Positions 1-10,195 of a DNA stretch of 64,000 bases are shown piece by piece. Within the stretch, counting starts at the first letter, position 1. Each line of letters opens with the position of its first letter. The position numbers and the translations under genes are program-made. The notes beneath the pieces were generated by a model. That model saw only the letters and a list, made by a program, of their open reading frames with translations, was not told the DNA's origin and ran no database searches. The stretch is from the NCBI GenBank assembly GCA_965178125.1, contig OZ237752.1, forward strand, positions 372,001-436,000, given 5' to 3'. This stretch comes from Bilabrum cf. latius (lineage: Eukaryota; Bigyra: Bicosoecida; Bigyra; Bicosoecida).

Positions 1-300
1 AGCCTGTGTGAGCAATTGCACCATGTACACCATTGAGCAGCTCGACCAGGAGGTCTTGTCATAGTAACAGCACTAGCTGCCAAGGAGGAGATGCCCATCC
101 CCAAGGCAGCCTGTGTGAGCAATTGCACCATTTGCAGGGACGCAGCTCGACAACAGAGTTTTGTAAGTTCCGGATGAACAGCACTAGCAACGACAGGACA
201 AAATGAGCAGCACCATATGCACCATTTGTAAGCTAGACTGGGAGGTCCTGTCGAATGGATAGCACTAACAACGACGAAAGCGATGATCACTCCCGCAGCA
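1..300. repeat. Degenerate tandem repeat, about 107-115 bp period, three copies
   Basis: The phrase agcctgtgtgagcaattgca occurs at 1 and again at about 108. Related segments (gcagctcga..., then gaacagcactagcaacgac / gatagcactaacaacgac) recur in order in three diverged units. No coding frame stands out. It is probably a small satellite or intergenic repeat. Confidence 0.6.
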
Positions 301-640
301 ACCTGTGTACTTGAATGCATCTTAGGCACCAGTATTAAGCTCGGCGAGGATTTCGTATATAATTGACATCTCTGGTTGCGATCAACGACTAGGCTCATCG
401 GTGGTACGGTGAATGCTGCAGATCAGCCACCATAACCTGACAGTTCAACACAACAGTCGATGCAAGTGGCTCCACGGTCGTCACCACCGACAGATGACTA
501 CCACTAGTGGCAAGCAAAGCGGACAGCAGCCATCGTGGCGACTATATCCAAGGAGCGGATTAATGTGACCCACAGGTCAGTATGCGTAGGGCGGCAAGCC
601 GCAGTGGCCACAGGTGGCCAAATCTGCGGGTCAGTACGGC
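301..640. other. Non-coding stretch, nothing recognised
   Basis: Only short ORFs without family resemblance are present on either strand, and I see no RNA gene. It lies between the tandem repeat and the first copy of the 151-bp direct repeat. Confidence 0.5.
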
Positions 641-791
641 GCAGGCTGCACCAGCAGCCGGGTCCCCTTGTGGCGCCACGGGTGGTCAACCGCCCGAGGA
701 GCCGGGGCCCAGCACGCCCTCGCATTTTCTAGCAACCCTAACCGGAGGTTCTAGAACTGATTCGATGTAACGTACAAATCAATGTCAGTTT
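641..791. repeat. Direct repeat, copy 1 of 2 (151 bp)
   Basis: The segment from gcaggctgcaccagcagccg to caatgtcagttt is repeated at 1521-1671, apparently without change. The second copy abuts the broken end of the ankyrin-kinase gene. The repeat may mark a mobile element end or a rearrangement breakpoint. Confidence 0.8.
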
Positions 792-1116
792 TTAGCAGGT
801 CTGGGGTTACAATCAGTAAGACCGGAACTGTAGAAACTGGGATTGATTTGCGTGAAGGCCGACTCATCTTCCCGAGGGTACGCCGAAGATACTGATCTCG
901 GCAGTGCTCAAGAAGACACGTACTACAATGTAGTGTAGTTCTGAGTCAGCTTGCAAAAGTTTTCCCGCCCACCCGCAAAGTGTAGAGGAAGTGCAGAGAG
1001 GAGTGTCATGACTCAAGTCCCTGAATGATGGGGCAAAGAGCCCACGCGTACCACAGCAATTTGGAGCGCGAGGACAGCCCAGGGCCTGCGATTTGGCGCA
1101 ACGATAGCGCATATCT

Positions 1117-1436
1117 TGCAGGGCAGGGATCATGACTCAACACCCAGAGGTACAGGGGTCGCCACCGGACACCGAAGGGCGGCACCCAGGATCGCGCGTG
1201 AGTTTGTCGGCATCCTCAGCCAACAAATCACACCGCGGGACAGTCAGCAGAAGACGGGGTCGTCATCTCAACGAGAGGGCGGCACCCAGGCATGGATAGT
1301 TTTCTTCCGGAACATTTTCGGTCTTTATAGTCCAGGCCATGCAGACACTCTGAGGGATTTGGATGTAGGGGTCGTCACCTCACTGAGAGGGCGGCACCGA
1401 GCTCGGGTGACTTTTCCCAGCCACTGGCTGGGTGTT
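1117..1436. repeat. Short tandem repeat with gggcggcaccc core, three copies
   Basis: Three copies of a unit containing ggggtcgtcacctcac followed by gagggcggcacccagg start near 1156, 1257 and 1369 and are diverged from one another. A 107-codon ORF runs through the block but looks like an accident of the repeat. Confidence 0.6.
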
Positions 1437-1520
1437 TAGATCTTCGAGCGCATCTGCTTACATTGTATGATTGAATGATACCTCCGGTGGGTAGGCACTT
1501 TGCTTACCCGCGTCAGGCGC

Positions 1521-1671
1521 GCAGGCTGCACCAGCAGCCGGGTCCCCTTGTGGCGCCACGGGTGGTCAACCGCCCGAGGAGCCGGGGCCCAGCACGCCCT
1601 CGCATTTTCTAGCAACCCTAACCGGAGGTTCTAGAACTGATTCGATGTAACGTACAAATCAATGTCAGTTT
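1521..1671. repeat. Direct repeat, copy 2 of 2 (151 bp), abutting truncated kinase
   Basis: Same sequence as 641-791. Immediately after it, at 1672, the sequence becomes minus-strand kinase coding sequence. The junction therefore truncates the unit 1 kinase inside its C-lobe, just after Y-S-L-G-M. Confidence 0.8.
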
Positions 1672-2110
1672 CATGCCCAGCGAGTACAGGTCCGCCCGCT
1701 CGTCGTACACCTCCCCCCTCACGACCTCGGGGGCGATGTAGTTGTCCTTCCCCGCCCAGCCCCGGATGCCATCCGCACCCATAGGCAGCGAACCGCCATC
1801 GGGCGCACTCGTCACACCCCTGGGAGGTTGCAACCACCTGTCCACGGCCTGCCCCGGGTCGATGATGACCCCCTCGCCGTCGTCTGCCAGCACCGAGTTC
1901 TCGAGAGACACGTCACGGTGCAGCACGCCCCTCGTGTGGTGGTGGTGCAGCCCCTTCGCCAGGCCATAGAAAGCCTTGCGAGCGGCTGCCGGGTCCATCC
2001 CAGCCGCAGCAATATCTAGCAGCTCCCCTGAAGCGCAGAAAGGAGTCACGATGGAATACTAGAGTTCGTCACTCGCAGTTGCGACGACGTGGCATACGTT
2101 TGGGTGCGGC
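1672..2110 (-). pseudogene. Truncated protein kinase C-lobe, ankyrin-kinase unit 1
   Basis: Read on the minus strand this matches the kinase copies at 14.05-14.6 kb and 26.1-26.7 kb. It holds HPNV, the catalytic loop HRDVSLEN, a DPG in place of DFG, and the APE motif (I-A-P-E-V-V). It stops at Y-S-L-G-M, where the 151-bp repeat begins, so about half of the C-lobe is gone. Just upstream the frame carrying R-E-V-L-L-A-A does not join the frame carrying HPNV, a break shared with unit 2. It is most likely a dead end of the unit 1 gene. Confidence 0.75.
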
Positions 2111-2240
2111 CAGCAGCACCTCCCGCCACACCTGACGGTCCCACAGGCTGGCCTCTCGCCCTTTACCACCCGCCGATCACTCCACCGAAAGTCAGACTCA
2201 GCTGCGGCTCTCCCCTGCACCCCCTGCACTCGCCGCACGA

Positions 2241-2786
2241 TCACAAATGTAAAGCGCTCTCCAGCAGTGCCTCCACCTGCGGGCACGGCCGCCCAGCGGA
2301 TCGCAGCTGGGACAGCAGATCGGTCCCAGGTACTGCAGTACCCACCGCGCCCTCGGGGGGATGCATGGCCAGCGAGGCAACCAGGGAGACAGCAGCACAG
2401 GCAGCGCCATGCCCTGCACATCCCATGCGCACCTCCCACGCGTCCACCAGCACCCTCACGCACTCGTCATGGCCCCCGAGCAATGCCGCCACTAGCGGAC
2501 CGCTCAACCAGCCCGAGTGACCAGGCCCCGGGACATCCACCACTGCCACTACCACCGGGCCACGAAGCTCCATCCCACCCGCCAGCTTGCCGAGCCTCAG
2601 CCGCTTGGCCAGCTCCAGCGGCCTGCCCTCCCTGGCAGCTCGGTGCACCATGACAGCGTCTCGTTTGGCCTCCACGGCCCTCCTCCACCGGGCCAAATGC
2701 AGGATCCTCGGGTTAAACTCCCGGATGAGCTTGGCCGTGGCTGTCTTGCCCCTGCGGTCTGCTTCCTCTGCTGGGGTGCGTCCGTC
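2241..2786 (-). CDS. LRLG-module exon, ankyrin-kinase unit 1
   Basis: A 546-nt exon (182 codons) on the minus strand starts after a CCGCAG acceptor at 2787-2789 and runs to TGA at 2241-2243. It opens with an ankyrin-like D-G-R-T-P-A-E-E-A, then carries the module W-R-R-A-V-E-A-K-R-D-A-V-M-V followed by E-G-R-P-L-E-L-A-K-R-L-R-L-G-K-L-A-G-G. A degenerate ankyrin segment (G-G-H-D-E-C-V-R-V-L-V) comes next. The same module occurs in three other genes of this window. Whether the real protein ends at this TGA or is spliced to the kinase downstream is not resolved; a GTGATC sits at the end. The module's function is unknown, and a protein-interaction role is inferred from its ankyrin context. Confidence 0.65.
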   Translation of the reverse strand, partial: DGRTPAEEADRRGKTATAKLIREFNPRILHLARWRRAVEAKRDAVMVHRAAREGRPLELAKRLRLGKLAGGMELRGPVVVAVVDVPGPGHSGWLSGPLVAALLGGHDECVRVLVDAWEVRMGCAGHGAACAAVSLVASLAMHPPEGAVGTAVPGTDLLSQLRSAGRPCPQVEALLESALHL

Positions 2787-2874
2787 CTGCGGCAGTAAGT
2801 GACAGCACGCAATACGTTCGGAAGTATGTCAGTAAGCTGATAAGTCGAATCAATCGCAAGAAAATATGGCTCAC

Positions 2875-2973
2875 CTTGTTCTTGGCCGTCCTGCTGGCTC
2901 CGGCCCGCAGCAGAGCGAAAGCCGCGGCGTCCCTGCCATAGTATGCGGCTTGATGGAGAGGGGTGCCCTTGTA
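2875..2973 (-). CDS. Single ankyrin-repeat exon, unit 1
   Basis: Exactly 99 nt (33 codons), phase 0 at both ends, with CGCAG before and GTGAGC after. It encodes one ankyrin repeat with the G-T-P-L-H-Q-A-A core, ending T-A-K-N-K. The counterpart in unit 2 is 15349-15447. It is the last ankyrin exon before the LRLG-module exon. Confidence 0.8.
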
Positions 2974-3536
2974 CTGCGGAATCAAGTAGCCACAGATGCG
3001 TATCATCATCTCAGTGTGAATGCCAACCCACATTCATGTTCAAGGTCCGCAGGGGGGGGGAAGGGGGGCGGCGAGGAGCAGCTAGATTGACACGGATCTA
3101 TTGATTTCCCGGTTCCTAGAAAAGCGCTGGCGTGCTCCGACCTGGTCGCGAGCGCAGCCACCCAATAGCATGCACATAGGCAAAGCCAACACACCAACTA
3201 CAATCCCATCAATCAGCAAACCAATAATGGTCATCCACGTGCGAGGAACGGGCCAGATTGGCCTGGCCTACGAACAGGATGCTCAGAGCAAGCAACTGCT
3301 TCGGCTATGGAATGAGTTGATTCACTATCTCGATTTTGCACACAGGCCCGCTGATTCCTATGGTATAAATCTCATCGTCTAGCTCCTCCTACATGCTGAG
3401 CTACCTCAGCTCCCAAGACACAAGCGCTCCTCGACCACCTCACGACCAGCCCGCACCCTTCCCATGCCGAGTCACAGGGAGCACCAACTCCCATGCATCC
3501 AATCATCCAATCTACACATGCATCGCAACAACTCAC

Positions 3537-6500
3537 CGCATCTAAAGCGTTCACATTGGCCCCGGCTGCCACAAGCGCACCCACCACGTCGACATTGGCT
3601 GCCCAGTGCAGCGGGGTGCGCTTGTGCTGTGAGGAAGGAAAGCGAGGGACGGCAAAGTAGGAATGGCAAGCGATGGCAATGGAAGGCAAAAAGATGGGAC
3701 AGCAGCGCGAAGTCAGAACCAGAGCATCGGCGTAGCACAAGACACCCATGGACTGGCCTCTGGCCCCCACAGGTTACGCTGCACCCACTCGCCCCAGCAC
3801 CAAGCCGGCACTGGCACCATTCCCTTATACCCACCACCAGTCTCAAATACGATCGCATGACCAAATCGCCAGACCATGCAGCCATCCATCCGGGCCTGCG
3901 ACAATGCCGCCCGGCGGTCATGGTCGCAAGCTGGGCGAAACGCAGTAGGCTGAAGGCGACAATAGCAAACCTTGGATTGTGTGCATCATGCGCACATCGG
4001 GAGCAGCTCGATGCACGGACTCAGCATCTGATTCGAACCTAGACTACAGATCAGATTTGTTGCCCCCGGTCCCGCGGACCCACTGGGCTTCACCCCGAAC
4101 GACTGGTTCTTCACCGGTCCACCTGAATGCGGTATTCATCTGACACTACGAATGTACACACCACTTTCCCCATGCACCCGACTCGCCTCGTCGCCACATG
4201 GCTTTCTGTTCCTGTTCCCCGCCCTAGGGACCGTGTGCTTTGCTCCCAGCATTACCACCTTGGCCCTATCCTTTCAGCTTGCACGCACCGGTCCTGGCCG
4301 ACCTGCCGTGCGCCCCATCTGTCCACCCACCTGTTGGCCTTCTGCGTGCTGCTGGCCATGCAGTCCGCTGCCACCCGCGTCTCCCTCGTGCCTTGCACCT
4401 GGAGCCCCCATTCCTCCCGTTGTGTTCTCCCTGTTGACACCGCACTGTCGTCGCCTGTGCCGGTGCCCCCCTCTTCTTCTCCACCTCCTGTCCTCCTGCG
4501 CCCACCTCGTCTTCCGTCTCACCTCTGCTCCCCGTTGCTTCAATCCTGATGTCCGAGTACATTAACAGGATCGCCTTCTGGTTCCCCCTGCATCCCGAGC
4601 TACTCCGGCTGCAGATAGCCCATAAAACAAACCAGTCACTACATATACAACACATCCAGCATGTTCACACTCATCTAATCATCCCATCCATACATATATC
4701 GAATCAACTCACCCAGCCCTCAGCATTAACATCGGCCCCCGCCGCCACAAGCGCACCCACCACGTCGGCATGGCCCGTTTCAGCTGCCCAGTGCAGCGGT
4801 GTGCTCTTGTCCTGTGAGGAAGGGAAGCGAGGGACGGCAAGCGTGGATGTGAGGGGATGGCAATGGAAGGCCAAACGGGGGGGGCAGCGAACGGAAGTCA
4901 GAACCAGAGCATCGGCGTAGCACAAGACACCCATGGACGAGCCTCTGGCCCCCACAGGTTACGCTGCACCCACTCGCCCCAGCACCAAGCCGGCACTGGC
5001 ACCATTCCCTTATACCCACCACCAGTCCCAAATATGGTCGCCCGACCAAATCCCTTGACCATCCAGCCATCCATCCGGGCCTGCGACAATGCCGCCCGGC
5101 GGTCATGGTCGCAAGCTGGGCGAAACGCAGTCGGCTGAGGGCTGAAGATTGGGACTGCCGGATTGTGTGCATAATGCACCCAGCAGACGCAGCTTGATGA
5201 GAGGACTCAGCATCTGATTGAATCGCCTTCTGGTTACGCCTGCATTCCGACCTATCCCGGCTCCAAGACACAAGCCCTCCTTGACCACCTCACGACCAGG
5301 CCGCTCCCTTCCCATGCCGAGCCACAGAAGGAACACCGACTCCCATGCATCCAATCATCCCATCTATTCGACGGCTGCCGGCGCTGTTCATGTTAAATGA
5401 ACGGAGCAGGATTTCAGCCCAAAATTACCCAATCTCCGCCCCTCTCCTGAACACAGAGCGGGTATGCGCGTCATCGCAAGCAATCCGTTGGCTTGGTCGC
5501 ACCTTCCCGGTCGCAACCGCCATCGGAACCCAACGAGAAATTCACGCGCTCCCACTCTGGCATCAACAACGAACCCCATCCGGCGTTAGAATCAATACAT
5601 CACATCAACTCACCTCATCCTAAGCGTTCACATTGGCCCCCGCTGCCACCAGCGCACCCACCACGTCGGCGTTGCCCTCTCTGGCTGCGAAGTGCAGCGG
5701 GGAGTACTGGCCCTGTGAGAAAGGAAAGCGAGGGACGGCGGTGGTAGGGTATGGCAATGGAAGGCAAAAGGGGGGGGCAGCGAACGCAAGTCAGAACCAG
5801 AGCATCGGCGCCGCGCAATCCACCCATGGACGGCCCTCTGGCCCCCACAGGTTCCGCTGCACCCACTCGCCCCAGTATCCATCCCAGTCTCAAATCATAC
5901 GCCAATACATTATCGCCAGACCACCCAGCCATCCAGCCAGGACTGCAGCAAGGCCGCCCGGCGGGCATGGTCGCAAGCTGGGCGAAGCGCAGTCGGCTGA
6001 AGGCGGTAGATCGCAACTGTTGGATTGTGTGTATAATGCGCCCAGCAGACGCAGCTCAACTCGATGATTCAGCATCTGGATGAATCTCCTTCTAGTTCCG
6101 CCTGTATCCCGAGCTATCCCGGCTCGCAAGACACAAGCGCTCCTTGACCACCTCACGACCAGCCCGCACCCTTCCCATGCCGAGTCACAGGGAACACTTA
6201 CTCCCATGCATCCAACCATCCCAGCCACGCATACATCACAGCAACTTACCACATCTAAAGCGTTCACATTGGCCCCGGCTGCCACAAGCGCACCCACCAC
6301 GGCGGCGTGGCCATTCCCGACTGCGCTGTGCAGCGGTGTGAACTTGTACTGTGAGAAAGGAAAGCGAGGGACGCCAAAGGGGGGAATGACAAGCGATGGC
6401 AATGGAAAGGCCCGAGAGGGGGAAAGCAGCGAACGCAAGTCAGAACCAGAGCTTCGGCGCCGCGCAATCCACCCATGGACGGCCCTCTGGTCCCCACACG

Positions 6501-8260
6501 TTCCGCTGCACCCACTCGCCCCAGCACCAAGCCAACATTGGCACCAGTCCAGCATATCCATCCCCAGTCTCAAATACGATCGCATGACCAAATCGCCAAA
6601 CCATCCAGCCATCCATCTGGGACTGCGGCAAGGTCGCCCGGCGGTCATGGTCGCTTGCTGGGCGAAGGGCAGTTTGCTAAATGCGATAGATCGCAACTGT
6701 TGGATTGTGTACAACTCGCACCCATCGGACGCAACTCGATGAGATGATTCAAGATCTGGTTGGATCGCCTTCTTCTTCCGCCTGCATCCGGAGCTATCCC
6801 GGCTCCAAGGCATAAGCGCTCCTCGGCCACCTCACAAAAACTCACATAGCCCTCAGCGTTCACATTGGCCCCCGCTGCCACAAGCGCACCCACCACGTCG
6901 GCATGGCCCTTTTCGGCTGCCACGTGCAGCGGTGTGCGCTTGTCCTGTGAGGAAGGGAAGCGAGGCACGGCAAGAAAGGAATGGGAAGGCATGGCAATGG
7001 AAGGCCAAACGGGGGGGCAGCGAACGCAAGTCAGAATCAGAGCCTCAGCGTAGCACAATCCATCCATGGACGAGCCTCTGGCCCCCACAGGTTCCGCTGC
7101 ACCCACTCGCCCCAGCACCCAGCCGGCACTGGCACCATTCGAGCATATCCACCCGCAATACCAACTTCGATCGCACGACCAAATCGCCAGACCACAGATG
7201 CAGCCATCCGGGACTGCAGCAAGGCCGCCCGGCGGGCATGGTCGCAAGCTGGGCGAAGCGCTGTCGGCTGTAGGTGATAGATCGCAACAGTCGGATTGTG
7301 TGCATAATGCGCCCATCAGACGCAGCTTGATGCGAGGACTCGGCATCTGGTTGGATCGCCTTCTGGTTCCCCCTGCATTAAGAGCTATCCCGGCTAAAGA
7401 TACCGCATAACAAAGACCAGTCAATACATATCCAACACATCCAGCATGTTTCCATGCATCCAATCATCCCAGCCATCCATACATCATAGCAACTCACATC
7501 GTCCTCAGCATTCACATCGGCCCCCGCTGCCACAAGTGCACCCACCACGTCGGCATTAGATGCAAAATGAAGCGGTGTGCACTCGTACTGTGAGGAAGGA
7601 AAGCGAGGCACGGCAAAGGGAGGATAGAAAGGGATGGCAATAAGAAGGCCAGAAAGGTAGTTCAGCGAACGGAAGGCAGAATTAGAGCATCGGCGCCGCG
7701 CAATCCACCCATGGACTAGCCTCTCGCCCCCACAGGTTCCGCTGCACCCACTCGCCCCAGCACCAAGCCAGCTCTGGCACCATTCCCGCATATCCACCCC
7801 CGAGTCCCAAATTATATCCCACAACCAAATCACTAGACCATCTGTCCATCCCACCAGAACTGCGGCAAGGCCACCCGCCGGTCATGGCCCCAAGCTGGGC
7901 GAATGCAGTCCGCTGACGGCGACAGATCGCAACTGTTGCATTGTGTGCATTATGCGTCCACCGGACGCAGCTCGATGAGAGGACTCAGGATCTGGTTGAA
8001 TCGCCTTCTGGTTTCCCCCTGCATTAAGAGCTCTCTCGGCTCCCAAAACACAAGCGCTCCTCGACCACCTCACGACTAGGCCGCACCCATCCCATGCCAA
8101 GCCACAGGGAACACCAACTCCCATGCATCCAATCATCCCAGCCATCCATACATACATCACAGCAACTCACTTTACCCTCAGCATTCACATCGGCCCCCGC
8201 TGTCACAAGCGCACCCACCACGTCGGCATTAGCTGAATAATGAAGCGGTGTGCGCTTGTA
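3537..8260 (-). repeat. Array of 7 duplicated ankyrin exons, unit 1
   Basis: Seven minus-strand exons, each one ankyrin repeat with phase 0 on both sides: 3537-3626, 4713-4811, 5614-5712, 6250-6348, 6846-6944, 7498-7587 and 8171-8260. Lengths are 99 nt (33 codons) or 90 nt (30 codons: the first, sixth and seventh in this list). All share a T-P-L-H...D-V-V-G-A-L-V-A-A-G-A-(D/N)-V-N-A core, CAG acceptors and GTGAGT or GTAAGT donors. The introns are themselves copies of one another, so the unit duplicated is exon plus intron, about 640 bp long (the two distal intervals are longer). The exon at 5614-5712 contains an in-frame UAG (A-[UAG]-D-E). Long ORFs in the introns are chance products of the repeated sequence. 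Confidence 0.85.
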
Positions 8261-8279
8261 CTGTGAGGAAGGAAGGCGA

Positions 8280-9500
8280 GGGACGGTAAAGGGGGGTGCG
8301 AAGGGATGGCAACAAGAAAGCCAGAAAGGAAGGGACAGCAAACGGAAGTCAGAATCAGAGCATCGGCACCGCGCAATCGACCCATGGACGGCCCTCTGGT
8401 CCCCACACGTTCCGCTGCACCCACTCGCCCCAGCACCAAGCCGGCACTGGCACCATTCGAGCATATCCACCCGCAATACCAACTTCGATCGCACGACCAA
8501 ATCGCCAGACCACAGATGCAGCCATCCGGGCCTGCGACAAGGCCGCCCCGCGGTCATGGTTGCAAGCTGGGCGAAGCGCTGTCGGGCTGTAGGTGATAGA
8601 TCGCAACTGTTGCATTGTGTGCATAATGCACCCATCGGGCAAAGCTCGATGTGAGGACTCAGCATCTGGTTGGATCGCCTTCTGGTTCCCCCTGCATTAA
8701 GAGCTATCCCGGCTCAAAGACGCCCACCCTTGCTTGGTGTCCCTGGAGGCAGCCCTGGCCCAATGCACGCTGTCACACCCACTCAAGTCCGATTCGATGC
8801 GGCTGAGTACAGATGTACAGCTAGTTAGAGTGATATACTACTGCTGCACGATATCGATGAGCATATGCTACCTGCTGGCATCCAGCATCGGGGTGTTCGC
8901 ACCCCTGCCAGCCAGCAGTGGCAACCTCATCATGCCCGCGGGCGAAAGGAAGAGCTTGCGTGCTGTCCAAGTGCAATGCAATCAGCTCTAGAGACATTTC
9001 ACCGACCCCGTCTGCTTGTTGTCAACATGGCACAAACCACCCAATGGCCCCATGCTCCACAGCGCAGGAGAGCGAAGTTGTTTTGTCCCAGCCGCGCCGA
9101 TCCTATATCTAATGGAGATGCAAGCAATTCGCGGCCCAGTGAAGAGATCCACTCCAGTCATACACGAACAAAACGACAAACACTCCCCGTCTGCTACCTG
9201 CAGCCAACTGCGCTCTGCCTCTATTGATGCAGAAGATCATTGCAAAGTATCCCACTACGCCGGAAGGAGGATTCCTCGCGCAAAGACACACTCCGCTACA
9301 TGAACCAGCTGAACACCGTCACGAAACGTAAGACAACACAAACTAGGGGCACACCACAAGCAGGTACCATGCATCCAAAACCATGTTGCAACCGATCTAG
9401 TGGCCCATGATGGGCCCTTGAAGAGTGCTTTCACGTCGCCAAGGAGAAGGGCAACGACATTTGGAGCAAGATTCGCATCCGTGATAGACTTGAATCACAT
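8280..9500. repeat. Long intron with segments duplicated at 23.0-23.5 and 24.45-24.7 kb
   Basis: This lies between the array and the N-terminal ankyrin exons of unit 1. 8710-9230 matches 23010-23470, and 9235-9480 matches 24455-24700, so the two units descend from one duplicated gene. I see no convincing exon. The first part (to about 8700) is the usual repeated intron sequence. Confidence 0.6.
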
Positions 9501-9519
9501 ATTCTGTGTATGGACTCAC

Positions 9520-10135
9520 GTCATTTTGGGCATCGACTGCTCCCCCAGCCTCCACCAGCGGCACGATGCACGCCTTGTGTCCGTTGTGGCTCGCCCAATG
9601 CAGCGGGGTCCATTCCTTGCTGCCACTAGAGCCCTGCGATCCTAGCAACGGCGCACACTTAATTATCACTACGCCGTAGCTTGTGGTTGGGCCAGTGGAG
9701 GGAAATAGCCACCCACTCCAGATTGGTGGCGAAAAGTGACAAACGGCAATCCATGATTCTGGCTGATACCATCCCTTTCAACACCCACATTTGCCAGATA
9801 ATACCCATTCTGTCTAGAATATCTCCTAACATGCGTGCACACTCACGTCTCCTGTCACGTTCGCGCTCGTCCCAGATGCCAGCGCAGACTGCAGGGCCTC
9901 CAAATGGCCGTTCTTGGCCGCTTCAAGAAGAGCAGCTGACCTGCAGAAGGCGTGAATTGTCATACATACCATTTCGCTTACTTCAATTTGAAGCAAAAAC
10001 TGCAATTATCCTACACATTCGGAACACAGCCATCGAGCAATCCAGACACCAAGTACACACGAATCGAGTCTTAAATACGGGCCCTTACTATCCATCAAGG
10101 AGAAGATATGCATGGAGCATTACATAGTACTTACA
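9520..10135 (-). CDS. N-terminal exons of ankyrin-kinase unit 1, with split start codon
   Basis: Three minus-strand pieces. The first exon ends ...GATCAT at 10135, before GTAAGT. After a 194-nt intron (9941-10134) the second exon, 9940-9847 (94 nt), begins with G, so the initiator ATG is assembled across the intron as AT|G. The protein starts M-S-A-A-L-L-E-A-A-K-N-G-H-L-E, a typical ankyrin N-terminus. The third exon, 9633-9520 (114 nt, 38 codons, phase 0), encodes a repeat with W-T-P-L-H-W-A-S-H-N-G-H. Upstream in frame of the same unit 2 exon there is a TAA before any ATG, which supports the split start. Confidence 0.75.
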
Positions 10136-10195
10136 TGATCCAAGGATGCAGGCGAATGCGCTGTTGTTGTCGGCTAGTTGGTTGTGGGGAGGATC

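Noticed and set aside
1-1440. CRISPR array
   Set aside because: The repeats are long, degenerate and few, and the genome is eukaryotic.
610-1620. ccctaacc as a telomere trace at the window start
   Set aside because: It occurs once per direct-repeat copy and is not part of a telomeric array.
4005-4075. A possible tRNA on the minus strand, from a ggttcgaat box
   Set aside because: The flanking bases do not form a T stem, and homologous intron copies lack the box. No tRNA was found, including the expected tRNA-Gln(CUA).
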